A stretch of DNA of 64,000 nucleotides from Onchocerca volvulus (Eukaryota; Nematoda; Chromadorea; Rhabditida; Onchocercidae), in the NCBI GenBank assembly GCA_000499405.2, contig HG738137.1, positions 7,750,001-7,814,000 of the forward strand, given 5' to 3'. Below the pieces are notes generated by a model. That model made no database searches, was not told the origin of the DNA, and was given only the letters and a program-made list of their open reading frames with translations. The position numbers were made by a program, and so were the translations under genes. Shown here piece by piece: positions 35,583 to 50,400 of this stretch; position 1 is the stretch's first letter, and every line of letters begins with the position of its first letter.

Positions 35583-38406
35583 TTACAGAGAAAGATAACT
35601 AATACTAAGGTGATAATGGATTAGTTTTCTTTTTGTTCCAGAAATAATCAAATTTCAAAAAATGACAAATCTATCAGTGGAAAGATTTCTTTTGTTTGAA
35701 AAGTCTTACCAAACTTTTTCTTCTTCAGTATTTAATAAAACTTAAATTAAAAAAAAGAAAGAACAGGAAGATGGAAGTACAGATCGTTCCTTGTAAAAAA
35801 AAGTTTCAAGATCAGATAATGTCTCAGATAATGTCCAGATTTCACATAATGGCAAAGAGAAAAATATAGAAATAATGATAAAAAATACCCATGTAATTTC
35901 CGCAATTTTGGTACATCGAGCATAATTCATGCACGACTGAAATAATCATGCATATCATAATAGCAAAAATAGAAAAGAATAAATGACTGCAATAGTAAAG
36001 ATAAAATATCCAACAGATTATAACTAATCATCAAAAAGTTCACTTACAATCACACAAATCATACAATATCGATGATCGAAAGTATGTTCGAAAAAATCCA
36101 AGAATTTTTAGAATTCAGCTTTTTTAAAAATTCTGAGAGAATGGGGACTTTTTGATAAATCAATTTTAAAGTAAGTTTTTAAACACAATAAAGATGAAAG
36201 ATTTTCTACTAAATAAAAAAGAATTCATTTTGAAATACTCGAAATAAAAGAAACTTTCAAATAAAGAACAAATAACAAATAATATAGATATTACTGCAGC
36301 TTCGACCACTGATACTATAGAACACATTAAAAGTTGAATTTGAAATTTAAATTAAGAATATCTATTAATACAAATTTATCAGTTACAAAAAGGGATGGAA
36401 GCGCTGCTGATAAAATGATTTCAAAACTTTTTTTCACGTTCTTTTTCGGGCTATTCTTCAAATTTCCTCTGCGAATTAATTGTTTCAGTCGACTGCTTGA
36501 AACTCTTTCGAGCTTATTTTCAAAACGGATGGAAATTATAAGTAACAACTGAATCACAAAAAAAAAAAAAAAAAAAAAGACTGGCAAGCAGTCAGCAACT
36601 GCCTAAAAGCTGTCTACAAAAAGATAGATAAACAAAACAAATAAAACTATAAACACTTTTGACATGAAGCCGAATCAAAACTCGCACGAAAATTAGTAAC
36701 TCTCAAAAAAAATGCGATCGATGCGATTGATGGTAGCAAAATACCGTGGATTTGATATAAATCTGATAAAATTTGCGACCTCAAGTTTGTTGACCAGCCC
36801 GATAATGCGTTCAAACTGTTAAACAAATGGAGATCAACTATGGGATACGCGATGAATTTCCAAATGAAAAATACAAAGAAGAAGTGCTATGTTTTAGAAT
36901 TCACTCATTTCTTTTTTCATATTGCATATTTTCGGCGATATTTTTGGCACAAACACAATAATTAAAGCCAAGCTGGGGTATCTGTGAATTGTCTTGCTGA
37001 CACTATTTGATAAATGATAATCCTTTCATTGATGTGCGCTTCCTAAATTTTAATAAAAATAAAACCAAGAAATGAAATTAATTTTAACTTTGCAAAAAAT
37101 TGCAGATGAATTAAATGTAAAAATTTTATTGATAAATGCTCAAAAGTCCAATATACTAGCCATGTCTGCTATATACTCATACCACTAACAGGCAAGGCAG
37201 CCATTGAATGAGCGTAAAATGTTGATGGTTTTGATATCCGAAAGAAGGAAAAAAAAAAAACGGATCAAAAAACATTGTTCCTAAGCGGTCAACCAATCGC
37301 TCTGAAAATCAACATCTATCATTTCTAATTTTTAAATTATAGCAATATTGATTTTCTTGGAAAATTTTGAGATTATGTGCTTGATGATGGAAAAAGGTAT
37401 ATTTTTGATAGATGAAAGACAATTTTTTCAGCAGTGTTTTATTTGATGCGTTAAAACTCTCTTAACATTCATACATCTGTGTTTTTCGACTCAGGCGAGT
37501 AAAAGCTAAAAGCGATGCACAATCCAAAAACAGTAATACAAGCTTTATCGTGCTAAAAACATGCTCACGTAGGAAACAAAATTCATTAAGATTTTTCAAA
37601 ACCGAAATCTTTACCAGAATTTCCAAATTTCTAAATTGGATTTCCAAATAAAAGAAAAGTTCCACTCCTTTTTTAATTTAAGTTAAGCCTTAGTATGCGA
37701 AAGTACATAAACATAACACCAAGAAGTTCAAACTTATAATTTTAGTGATCTTAATGAGTTCTGCGAAAACCAATGTCAAGATGGTATTAGAGAGGAGGTT
37801 TTCAAGTTTCTGTGCCAAAAATATGCAGAAAAAAGCATTTAAAATTTATGGTGCAATTCCATTTCCAAAACTTAATAAGTGAAAAAAAAAAAACTGAGTT
37901 TTTTTGTTCCTTAAATAGTTTAATTGAGATCATTCCCAGCAGCAACAGAAGCGAATGCAAATAATTCTGTAGCAATAATGAAAGAAAATGATAAATATTG
38001 CCACCATAACCGATAGAAACTTAAATTTCTATTAAATTTATCATCAAATTTCAAATTTCACAAGAATTTTTTTCGTTGGTGGAGAAGGTAATTTTTTTAA
38101 ACGTCTTTGGGCACCCACCATAACATTGCACCACCACAAACCTTACTTAACTTATTACGCCATGAATTATATGAAGTGACGTATCATCGAAAAATTTTTT
38201 TCATTTACAAGCTTCATATACCTTCTGGGATAAGTGAATTAAAATCTTGCATGCATTTAGAATTCCGTGGATTTCCTGGATGATTTGATGCATTTTAGTT
38301 AGCACCGTAATTTGTCAAGCAAAACTTATCCTAAATTGTAAAGGCAATGGTGGTAAATAAATTTAAAAAATGTTACAGTTAAACTTGTAATGTAATAGTA
38401 ATAGGC

Positions 38407-41400
38407 CTACTGTAGGTTACAACAACCGCACTTTTTCTTTTCAATATGCACACATTCCACTTGTCGAGCTTTCGGCAAATCAGGCATACCATCTTCCATA
38501 CCAATCCGCTCACTGCTGTTAATCCGCGGCGTTGTTGTAACCAGCACTTGAGCTTCTATTTCTTTATCCGGTGCTAATGATGATGGCGAAATGCCTGAAT
38601 CTAAGATATTCTTCAGTCTTTGTGTAAATACAAGATAAATTAAGCAATCAAAAATATCAAACTATCCGTGATACACGATGCATTTCTTGGAATTCCACAA
38701 TTGCACATTAGGTACAACAAGCTCAATAATTTCATGTCATTCCATCTATTAGCTATTGGTGACTAGTGTAAGTAATAATTAAAGTAAGATTCAACTTTGA
38801 AAGAGTTAAAACATTATATCGACTCTTCAAAATAATTACTAGAAACATCAATACAAAGACGACTGCAATTAGCTAAAACTCTAAAAAGAAGCATCTGATT
38901 TCAATCAGCAGAATCCGTCCATAACTTATAGTTACAGATCAGCTAAGTTATTTAATGTTGTAGTTTTTCAATTTCTCAAATATTTTAATTTTGGTTTCTT
39001 CAAAATAATTCTTGATTTATGCCTTTTCTGATATTTGTCAAATCATCTACTTACATATCGGATATTTTTTTCAAACTTTTTGTTGAGTATTTTAACTATC
39101 GACTTGGATAAAGAAAAACTCTTCAGTTTTTGCAGCGCTTGTAAAACGTAAATTCTTGAAAATAAATTTCAAAATGTACATTTTTCCAACAAACAACAAT
39201 TGATGATGTTGACTGCAATCAACAAAGCATATAAAGTTCTGAATTTTTAAATTCAGCTCTGAAAGATCATTTTCCATATCATAAAAACTAAAGTCATGAA
39301 AATAAGTAACAGCAAATCAATTCAAAACGAAAAATACCGTTTAAATATGTTTGATTAATGGTTTTCACAGGTGTCGTATTATGTGAACTAGGCAGAGACG
39401 GTGGATAAGGTTTTGTTTTGTACGCTTCCACGATCGGATCAACCTCATGAAACAGAGATTCGTCTGGGCGAAATGGATTATCCGTTAATTCATTTTTTAC
39501 CCTTCTAAAAATAATCCATCATTTCTAAATTAATACAGGAATTTTCAACTTTTCTTCGCCTATAAGAAACGTTATTTCAAATAACGTAGAATATTTATAC
39601 AACCCCATTGGCGTAGTGATATGTGATTTAGAAAGTATTAATAATGTTCAAACAAGAACTTCATACTTGTCTCATAACTAAACTTCCAAGAATCAATTAT
39701 TTCAAGCTTTAAGTCAGTGAAAATGGAAACAAACTAACTTAATAAGTGCTGGAAGGGGAGGACTACTAACTGCAGCTGCATTTTGAGTATTCTCAATTTG
39801 TGCTGGTGGCAATATCGTTGTTGGCATTTCTGATTCCTCCGCAACAACCGTTATCCGACTTGGCGGTGAGTTTGGACTGAAACATGAACAACTTTGAAAT
39901 GTCGGAAAAAGTGGACATAAAAATATCGAAGGAACATCTCTTTTTCTATGTTAATTGCAATGGCTATTTTCAATAATCAAAAAATTCCTATCCCACTAAA
40001 GATGCAATAAACCTTAATTATGGCAAATGTTCTCAAGCATGTTTATATGAGCAATGTTTACAATAATCCGTGTCGCATTCGATATCTAGCCAATTTAAAA
40101 TCTTTTTTAAAACTTATTACTCTTAGCTAGTCTTCTTTAAATCTAACCACTGCTACATCACGGCACACTATGTTTTATCACCATTATTCTAAGTGATCCA
40201 TCTTTGCTATATTAAAAGATTGAAATAATAAAAAGCATTTCAAATGAGATGATATTAAAAAGCTGCATTTTTCTGAAATAATGTACTTCCAAGTTATGGT
40301 AATGTTGGAAATATGTGATACTGGGGAATGAGAATAATTGAAGAAATCATTAACGGTGAAACTTCACAGAAACTTCATATTTGAATGATTAATGACAATT
40401 AGAATAATCAAATTTTCAATTTCGGAATAAGAATTTTAATTCAAATTTCATCCTTTATGACTCTCAAAGATAGAGGATAGTAGTCATTCAGTACAAGCAT
40501 TACGTGATAAATTGCAATTATAATAAATTCATACAATCATCAAATTATATACATAGAATGTAAGGCAGCAATTCAAAAGACAATCTACAGAAATGTAGAC
40601 TGGGAAGGATTTTCTAGCCTGAGCAATGGAGCCAAGCAATCCATAGAAATAAATAAGGAAGTGTATTCAATTAGGCCCTGCAATTATATGACAAAGAAAA
40701 TGTTCGGAGCAGAGGAATGATTGGAATTCTAACAAAATCAGTTCAACTCATTACAACATTATGTATTAACACTAAAGAATAGTGATGATAAACGCCTGTG
40801 AGATTAATTTCAATTCAAATCCTAGAAGTTTCGCTTAACTATTGAATTACAGACAAGCTCCAAGACTTAGATGTCACAGTGGGAATTTATATCTGAAGTT
40901 TTAGCGCTTTAATAAATGTAATGCCTTGAGGCCATGAAAAATATTTGATGAAATAACTCGTCACACATACACATACACACACACACACACACCACACACA
41001 CACAGACATATACCAACATACACATACATATACATACACACATACATACAGACACACACACGCAGACACATACACATATGTGCACATATGCCAGACTGCA
41101 ATCTGCAAGATAAGATTAGAAGGCTTCTGTGGAAGGAACGTAAGTATCTGCACGAAAAAGAGGAATGGATTATATGTTCATAAAATGAGTCTTATTAATG
41201 TTTCTTGAATTAGTACTAAATAAAAGCCTCATGGTACTATTGGCCGTGTCTTGGACATTAGCTAATTCCACTCTGTCTGAGACCATTGCATTCTTGCGTG
41301 GTTTGAAAGATTTGCAAAATCGACACAAAAAGCAGCTAAAATAAAAAAATTAATTTTCAAAGGATAACTCTGTCCTTTTTCCCAAAAAAAGAACTTGTAG

Positions 41401-44400
41401 AGCCAAGACATCTATGAAGCATCCATGTAAGTAATCCATTTATCCGTCTAGTCAGATTCCCAGCTTACCTTCTTGCTCTTTTCAATTTAATCAATCTTGC
41501 AATCATTAGCGATTTTTATGAAAGAACCACCAAAACCATATGACTGCATTTCATATTTTTCGATGCAAACATTTGCCATGAGCAACTCAACAAATGACAT
41601 CGAATATATCTTATTTATGTTTTCTAATCTTCTCTCACAGACTACTTTTTAGTAAAAAATAGTATACTTCTTTTCTCAATGAACAATATTTTACGGATAT
41701 TTTTTATGGAACAAAAAATTCAAATAATTTATTCCTGCAATTCGCTTAACATAAAATTGATTACTGCTTAATTAGTTTTTGTCATATTTAAACTGCAGAA
41801 GTTTGTTTTCTTTCCATTTCTTTGCTTCAAAATTTCTGTTCTCCCTTCAATTTGAGAAGGTTGAATCTCAAATGCAGTAAGAACATTTGGTAATTCCTTA
41901 CCTATCCGAATTATCCTATTCCCGATCATTATTTGTCTATTATCTGCTTCCTATTACTTGTCCTATAACATTTATTTACCGCTTAACTATCTACATCAAC
42001 AGCAGCTGATATCAAAATGAAGATTGATGGAGTTGCCTTTTTTGTTATTGCTGTTGTCATGGATGTGTGTGTTATAATAACGGAGCATTCCCGAGGTATT
42101 TCAAATAACAGCAGTTTCGTAAATTAGCTTTTAATAATCAACAATAATATTTTCAAATTATTGGAAGCAGTGCTAATTACTATAAATGCATCTAAAAAAC
42201 TCCTTTGAAACTTGCTGTCAATGTACTTACTCAGTTAATTACTTTTCACAGTATAAATATGCAATGATCAAGAAAAGAGATTAAATTAGCTATTGTTAAT
42301 TATTCTCAAAGATTTATTCTGGAAATGAGAAAAGAAAATTGCTAAATATGAATGGACTGTGAGCTTCAAATTGTATTATGTTGTGAAAAATCTTTGCGTA
42401 GTAATGAAATCCAAAAAAATAAAACATCCGTTAACGAATGCTACAAAACAAACATATAATTTCGAAAAGAGAAAGAAAATTTGTAATAAATGAAACGAAT
42501 AAGGAAATCACTAAAACAGTAAACAACAAAGCAACAAGCAAATATTTTGGAAGAAGCTTATTTATCTGAGGAAAGATCTGCAACAGAGTCAATACTAATA
42601 GCTGGAGTGAAAGAAGGAATTTGTAATGAGAATAAAATGTGAAAAGCGTTGCAAAAAAGGTGCAGATGATGGAGTTGTCCAGAATTTGGTGATAAAAATA
42701 TGCGTTAACCCTAGGGCCTAGACCTAAGCCTAGGTTCTACATAGAGTTGGATAGAAGAAGGAACGGGAGAGGAAGAAAAGGAATAGAGGAGGAGTAGGAT
42801 AATTAGGTAGAAGTAATGAAGTAGAGGGCAATAGAAAAAAGTGCAAAAAAATGAAAAGTTAAACGTTTTGGAAGAGCAAAAACACATATTTATGGCTTCG
42901 ATCTTTGTGTCACAGAAAAAAGAAAAGTTTGACGAAGGAGAGAGACAGGTGTCACTGTACTCTGCAGGTGATTGCAATTTCTGAGTGGAAGGATGGAGCG
43001 TTGCCAGGAAAGCTTCATAGCAGCTGCAGCTGCTTCGGCCGTTCACTCGCCCGCTTATTAGAAGCAGACGGGTGGACGAATAGAGCGAATCTCTGTCCTT
43101 CCCTGCACTGCACTGCACTACCTGCATTGATATGTAGAAAATAAAGGTTTCATAGGTTTCTGCTTATTTGTAAACTCCAATTCACTGCAGTGAGGCGAAA
43201 GATTGCGACTCCGAGAGACAAGATATCGCTGCTCTGAAAGACATGATATCGCGGCTCGGAGAGACAAGATACCGCGACTCCGAATGATTATAATGAGACA
43301 AGATATCGCGGTAGTAAATTTATTGTCAAATGATACTTAGAAAATCGTTGAAGAAATAAAAATGTCCATCAAATAGATCTATAAGTTACTGGGTCGAAAG
43401 AAGATTTTCGTGAAGGAAATTGCGAAATTCGCACCACCAAGAAGATTCCGTGATGACATCGTTTTAATCTCATCATGGATGGATCTTTTGGACGAAATTC
43501 CAATGATTCAATGTCAACGTCAGAGGAATGTTAAAAAGAGAGATGAAATTTATTTGATGTGAATTTTTGAATGTATTATATCTTTCCATAAAAATAAAAG
43601 TCCATTTGATGCAAATTAATCTGCAATTATTTAGTTTTTATATTTGACTTTAGCTTTGAACAAGTTGCATAAGTGAAAACTTTTAAAGTCCTTTGAATCG
43701 GTAATTAGTTGCCTATCTTGCCGAATATTAATAAAATGTTTTAAGCTTATTCCATCATTTTTTAATTACTTGCTTATTTATTCTTAGCAAGTTATGATTA
43801 TATTGTGATTATGCATAACGACAGGATGTGATCGTTGTTTGATAATTCCATATTATTTCATACTTATGTTGCAGCATTAACCGGAAAGTTTTCAAAAAAA
43901 TTCAAAAGCAAAAGAAATTCAAAAAGACTGACTAACGAAGTTACTCTTTAGTGGTGCACCTCGAATTTCTAAGATATCGTATAAGAATTTAAACAAAAAA
44001 AAAAAAATTGAATTTTTAATTCATTTTAAGGATTACTGAAAAGAGAAATTAGTGAGAGAAAACAGTCAACTACTAAAATAAATTAAGTTAACTGTCAAAA
44101 CAAGCTATTTAACTACAACTTTAAATTACTACTTGATGATTGCCTGCTTTTTGGTTTCCACTTTCTGTTGCCCATTTTATTATTCCAGTGAAAATACCAT
44201 TTCGTTTGAATTATTTTAAAAAGATTTATTTAAGAATAAAGAATTCAACAATTGTTCTTGGTTCAGAAGGACGGATCAGAATACCGGATTTACAGTTCTA
44301 TCAATACGGAATAAGAATTCTGATGCCAGAAATAGGAAAAATAATCTAATAATCAACATTTCTGAATTTAACCTGAATACTTGACAATGAGGAAGCATAA

Positions 44401-47400
44401 ACAAGATATATGCCAGAAACTCGTATCCTGGTAGCTAACCAGCCTAATCAGCCAAATGAAATGGTTCAATGGCCTAGCCAATGTTAGTCTTTTAAGGCAA
44501 TCTATGTTCTACTGCGATGAGTGCATAAATTATCGGATCGTGTAACATTTATATTGGGGAGAGGGAGAGGACACGCATGACTGATAATTTGCGGTGTCCA
44601 CTTTCAAGGTAACCCTTCATTTTTATCTCTTTTAGTCCCTGTCCGTGTGAAAATACATGGCCTTTGCAGGCTTAGAAGTGCGGATAATTCCTCATTCCCG
44701 AGCCAACTGTAATTAAATCTATAAATTTGTCACAATCCGTCCTATTCATCTGCTATCATCTATCATTCCATGAACTATCTGCAGCTATGCATCCCTTATC
44801 GATTACTAGAAAATTTGTGATTTTGTTTTCAGTCTGTTCCGTAATGAACTGAAAGAATAGAAGAAAAATTGAATAGCTTGAAATTTTTCAAGACTAAAAA
44901 CCACATCATTTTATTATTTCTGGAAAATCCTACTTTTTGTTTTGAGAAAGAAAGTTCGAAATGAAGAATTCTGAAGAAATTCAAATACTGCAGTATATTT
45001 CAACAATACATTTTGTTTCAAAGAATGGAATTATCGGAAAATAATATTATTTGAAATTTTAAAATAAAAGTTGATTTTAAAAATTTTTTAAAATATTAGA
45101 AAATCTATTGTGATTGCGGATATGATCAAAGGAATTCTAATAATAAAAGTGCTGGCAACTTTATAGTTAAATTTAAATAGATCACGTTGTTAAATTAATA
45201 TGGCCCATCAATGTCAATTCATTTGTCTGTTATTTTCCTTAGAATTAAACTTTGTCTTTTTTATGTTGAGTATTCCAAATTATAAAGACTGAGATTAAAG
45301 ATCAGAAAGCAGAAGGGAGAAAAAACGATTTATTGGTTTGCGATCAGATTACGTGCAAGGTTTCCAGAAGTGTAATTTGTAGGTTTATGTGATGAATATG
45401 TTGAACATCACGGGATATGCAAATACAGTAAAAGTGTAACAAAAATGAAGTGATGAATTAATAAAGGAAAAGAATCTTTCATACAGATGAAAAAATAGTG
45501 ATGATTTCAGAACAAGTGACACATGTAGAAGTGACATGAATTTGTAGACAGACGACAGAATGATTTAAAAATATTGAATTGTCATTCGTCTTCCCTTTTT
45601 CTTGCATCCTCTTCCTCTTCCTTTCACTCATGATACTTTTGCAAAATTAAAAAATGCGTTTAGATAGCAGAAAAGAAATAGAAGAAAGAGAAAATTCAAA
45701 CTTCAGAGCACTTCTTGCTTCACTTTTTCTTTTAATCTAAAAAAGCACCTGATTTAAAACAAACAAAAAGTTAATTCATGCTTAATGAAATTTTTCACGG
45801 AAATGGAATCCACAAATTGAAGACGGATAATTTTATCGAGCTTTACAGGACGAAAAGGAGCAAAGCATCTCTACTTGAAATCTCAAGAGACTTATTTCTT
45901 TATTCAGTTCACATTAATGAAAAGCAGCATTCAAGTTAGACTTTTACTGAATGATTTATAAAAATAATTAAAATGTCTGGGATGAAGTATCTGAAATTCA
46001 TTAAATTTAAATGCACAAAACTGAAAATTTTTCTCCCCATCAAAACTTTATTAGCATAGTCGTAGCAGAACTACTATCATTTTTTCGTGAAAATTTTGTA
46101 AATTAATTATTAGAATAACATAACTACACATAAAAAGCAATGCATATAAATCAACAGGAATTAACCAGAGATGAAGAGAGTTAGCCAAGTAGTTTTAATA
46201 GGAATCAATTTTTGTCCTTAAATTAAGATCAACTTTTTTTCATAGATCATCAAAAGAAATAGGTGACTTAAAATGGATATGAGGTAAGAATGATATCTGC
46301 AAGAACTATTCTCATTTTTGGAAGGCACTATCATTCTAATGTAAGGATTCACTTGTTATGAAAATTAAAAACAAAAACTTGCCTGCGTATAGAGCAGTAA
46401 CTGGATATTCATCGGGATGTATATGTTAAAAAACGTGAATCTTCGAAGTTTAAACGCGAAAAGATGTAGAATGAAGGAAAGAAGAAATGGAATTAGATAT
46501 TGTCATCAGCGTCGAAAAGTTTGAATCACCAGAAACGGGGAAGAATGTGGCAGCAAATAATATGCAATTGCAAGGGAGATAATTTAAATTTCAACTATTC
46601 TGTTAGCTATAAATGGAGTACTTCTAAAAAGTATCATTTCAAATCTATTCTAATCATCAGAATGTTATTTGAAATGATTTAATTTTCATCATGTTATTCA
46701 TGTCACTATACTGAAATATAATATAACCTTTGTTTCTTTATTTCCTCAAGATTGAAGCACATTATTTGTTAAACTTATTATTATATTATGAAGAAACTGT
46801 TACGATTAAATTCAACAGTAATTTCAATCTAAATTCTGACTTTAATTTTCTGGAATAATTTAATCTAAATTAAAATATTTCAACAACTAAATTGAAATAT
46901 CCTAATTAAAATTGTAATTACAGCATCATACTTACCGTTGATTCATTTTTGATCAGCTTTTCGTAATTGTTTGAATATAAGGCAACCTAGTAAAGCTGCA
47001 AAACTTGACGATAAAATGAGCAAAAAATGAAAAATAATTGATTCAAGTGATCTTTCAAAGAACGAATTATGCCAAATTTTTGTGAGGCAAAATAAAGTTG
47101 TTTACGTAAAAGAGGGAAGATAAGAAGGATTTCTATCGATATGAGGTAAGACGAACTTTCCTCTTCACTTTCCTGAAGGTGAGTTAGGGAAAATGAGTGT
47201 GACATACACAAGATATATATATGTTGTAATGATGTTTATCAGAAGAGGAAATGAAATGAAATGCAATTATCTTCCCTTATTACAATCTAGAAATCTTTGT
47301 TGTTTTTTTTTCTTCGCCAATATTGAGATAGATGTGTGTGAAATGTTTAATATACTTCTTCATTGAGATATTTTTGGATTTATGCACTTGCAGAATGCGT

Positions 47401-50400
47401 CCTAAATTAATTGAGTAAATTATGACGACAAGTTTTTCGAAGATGAACTATGTTCGAGGAGGATAAATTTATCGACGAAATTTTAGATCATTTGGGTATG
47501 ATTCATTTTCTAGATATTGATTGCTCTTGTTTATTTCTATTATATGAAAAAAGAAAAATTGATGCGGTATATATTTGCTTCGTATGATCTTTATTAGCGC
47601 AAAAAAAGAAGGATAGAAAGAATTAGCGGAATTTTTTGATGGCTTAGAAGAATTTCTGATCAATCTTGTCTTTTATGAAATGATTTTCCGAAATTTATTT
47701 GTTTACTCTCAAACAGTTTGCTCAATTTAACGGAATTCCAACTGATTTTTACTTTGATATAAATAGAAGATCTTGAAGTGAGAAGAGGAGGACAGCAGCA
47801 TGACAACATAAATAAAGTCATGTCGATAAATTCATAGATTAAAATTATGGATAAAATTCCGAAAATTCCTTCTTAAAACTTAGGATCACTATAAAAGTAC
47901 GACAAACCGTCATATTAGATTTTTTCTAAATAAATCTGATTGTTATATTCTATATATTTTCATGTAAAGGCAGAAGGCAGAGAGAAATTATACTAATCTG
48001 ATGACAAAGGCAACTTGAAATATAATCAAAAGTAATGTTGTGATTAGTTAGCTCTTCAGGGAAGAAATCAATTATTCAATTCCACGATTCTTGTGTCAAC
48101 AGCATTTGTGAAGGTAGTTAGTTAGCATATTGTTTGTTGATCTTTCCCTAACAACTAATCACAACATTACATTTAAAGGAAGACAGCAAGAGAAAGGATT
48201 TCGAAAAACAAAAACAAATAGAGCTGAAAGGAAAATTGAACTTATGATGATCATATTGAAATCAACAAATCCTAAATGCTCTTCCATCCATGCCATGTCG
48301 CATTAAATTCAAAACACTATTGCTCTTTTTTGAACAAATTTTACTGATGGAACAGATATTTGAAAGACAATTACTTTTTTTATAGACATGAAAATAAAAA
48401 TGCAATTTCATTGTTTCCAAAAAATGGAATATCAGAAGTTTCTTGGGAATTGAAAAAAAGTGTTTGAGATATTGATTTGACAGTGAACTGAGACTAAGAA
48501 AATACCAGCTATGCTTCAGCATCATACTTCAAACTGAAGTGAAGCCAAAGTTTCTAACTTAAATTTAACTTCTTACCTAACTTTCTGTAACACAATAACA
48601 TGTTGAAGTTGACTGAAGCAGAAAAACAAAACAGACACTGCAAGGGATGTGATGATGATGATCGTGCCTGTTTAGAAATTATAGAATGTGATAAAATGAT
48701 AGAAAGTAAGTGATAGAGCTGTAATAAAACATGCTTGCCCCAATAGAGATCGGTTTTTTTCTCGAGACTAATTCGCATCACGATATACTTATCTTTCCAC
48801 TATATTTCAGGATGGATTTATGGATCACGATTTTCAACTTGTTCCAACAAATGCAATGTTAATGTATTTATCTCAAATGAAAGCAAATACTGCTGCATAT
48901 TTTCAATAAATTGTTATCTTGGAAACGGAATAATTAATCGGCAAAACATTTAATAGTTTATAAAATAAATATTTCGCCGCTTCGCATATTCGGCTCCAGC
49001 TAATTTATATAAATAAAAACATCAATGCTCATTTGTTCAGAATCTTAAACCTCCGAAAGTTCTTAAACAACATTATCACATTTATATGTTCTGGCCTTAA
49101 TTTATCTTTATAATGAAATAAATAATAACTGCCAAAATAATTATCTTATTTTTCATTATGTCATGACATTAAAATCGATCAGTTAGCGAAAAATTGTTAG
49201 CTTTATTGGCTATCAATCATTCTAGGCAGCGTAAATTATACGGCCCAATCCTTTCATGTTAGAAATAGCGTTAAAACTCCGAGAGTATTAATTAGCTGAT
49301 TCATAAATAGAATAGCATAAAAAATATAAAAAAAATTATAAAAACCACTGTTCCAAATAAGTAAAAGAAAAAAAAAAGAATAATGCCAAAAAATATTTTT
49401 CACTAAAAATTTGAAAAATGATTTTTGAAAATAGGAAAGAAGAAAAAAATAAAATAAATGAAAGTAGTATATTGCATTCTTCATGAGATTATCGGGCAAT
49501 AATATCACAGTATTGTTGATAACGATGACTGTCACTATAATAATGGAATATTTTTGAAACACAGAAAGTTTACATGATATGATGTAGCATAGTATTCTTG
49601 TCTCAAACTATTTGCTGCTAAAAAAAATAAAGTGCAAAATATTTATGAAAATATGCGTAACCTTAAATAGTAAAATATGATAACATATAAAATGAAGGCT
49701 GTTAGTTTAGAAAATTAACAAAATTCAGAAAAGAGTGAATATGTTAATATTCGGTATTCGCTTTTTAAAAAATGAATTCATTTATCATTCTCTTCAACAT
49801 AATTTAGAAATTAAAATTCTTCGAAATACAGGAGTAGTTACATTTCGGTACAATTGTGCATGATTAAAACCGGAAAGATATAATTTTAATTATGCCGAAA
49901 AGGTATTGATGTGTATTATATGGTAAAATTATATGGTAATATTAATAGATTGATTCGACGACTAACAATAAAAGTCGTTATCGGAAAATAAAAAGTATTA
50001 TTAGAATCAATTAAAAGTATCTAACTTATAAAAGGTAGAAATTCGGCTTCATTTCAGTCGACATTATATGTCCTAAGCCTTACTTATATCTTAGATTGAA
50101 TAATCAGATGAAGTATTTTTAACCTTTTCTATTTTTTATTTTTTTTTAGGAAGAAAGAAAGACGCGAAATAAATTCCTTGCATTTTTTACAAAAATTAAT
50201 TTGTTAAATTTTTTTAATAAATTACATTTTGATGAGAAGTGTACGAACGAAAGTGAAAAAATAATTGATATCATGAAAAAAAGTTCAAACATTTACAGCA
50301 ATAAATAACAAACTGACTCGGTGAAAGGCGATTTAATGTGCAACATTTCTGATGAACCATCAAGGGTATCCTTATCGTAAACAAATGTTTTTAATCGTTG

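Larger units (their letters stand above)
25531..38406. other. Long region without a confident gene
   Basis: About 13 kb of AT-rich DNA. It holds a palindrome at 27281-27337, an in-frame 33-bp tandem repeat at 27549-27677, one copy of an interspersed repeat at 33096-33380, poly-A/T runs and a few islands of higher GC with exon-like frames (34948-35014 and 35495-35582, minus strand). Other ORFs are short, A/T-codon-rich and unsupported. Confidence 0.5.

Noticed and set aside
40887..41153. Cys/Val/Tyr-rich minus-strand ORF
   Set aside because: Translation of a CA microsatellite.
42711..43127. 138-codon minus-strand ORF
   Set aside because: The first half lacks any family match and the second half is Phe/Leu/Tyr low complexity; the opposite strand is open too.
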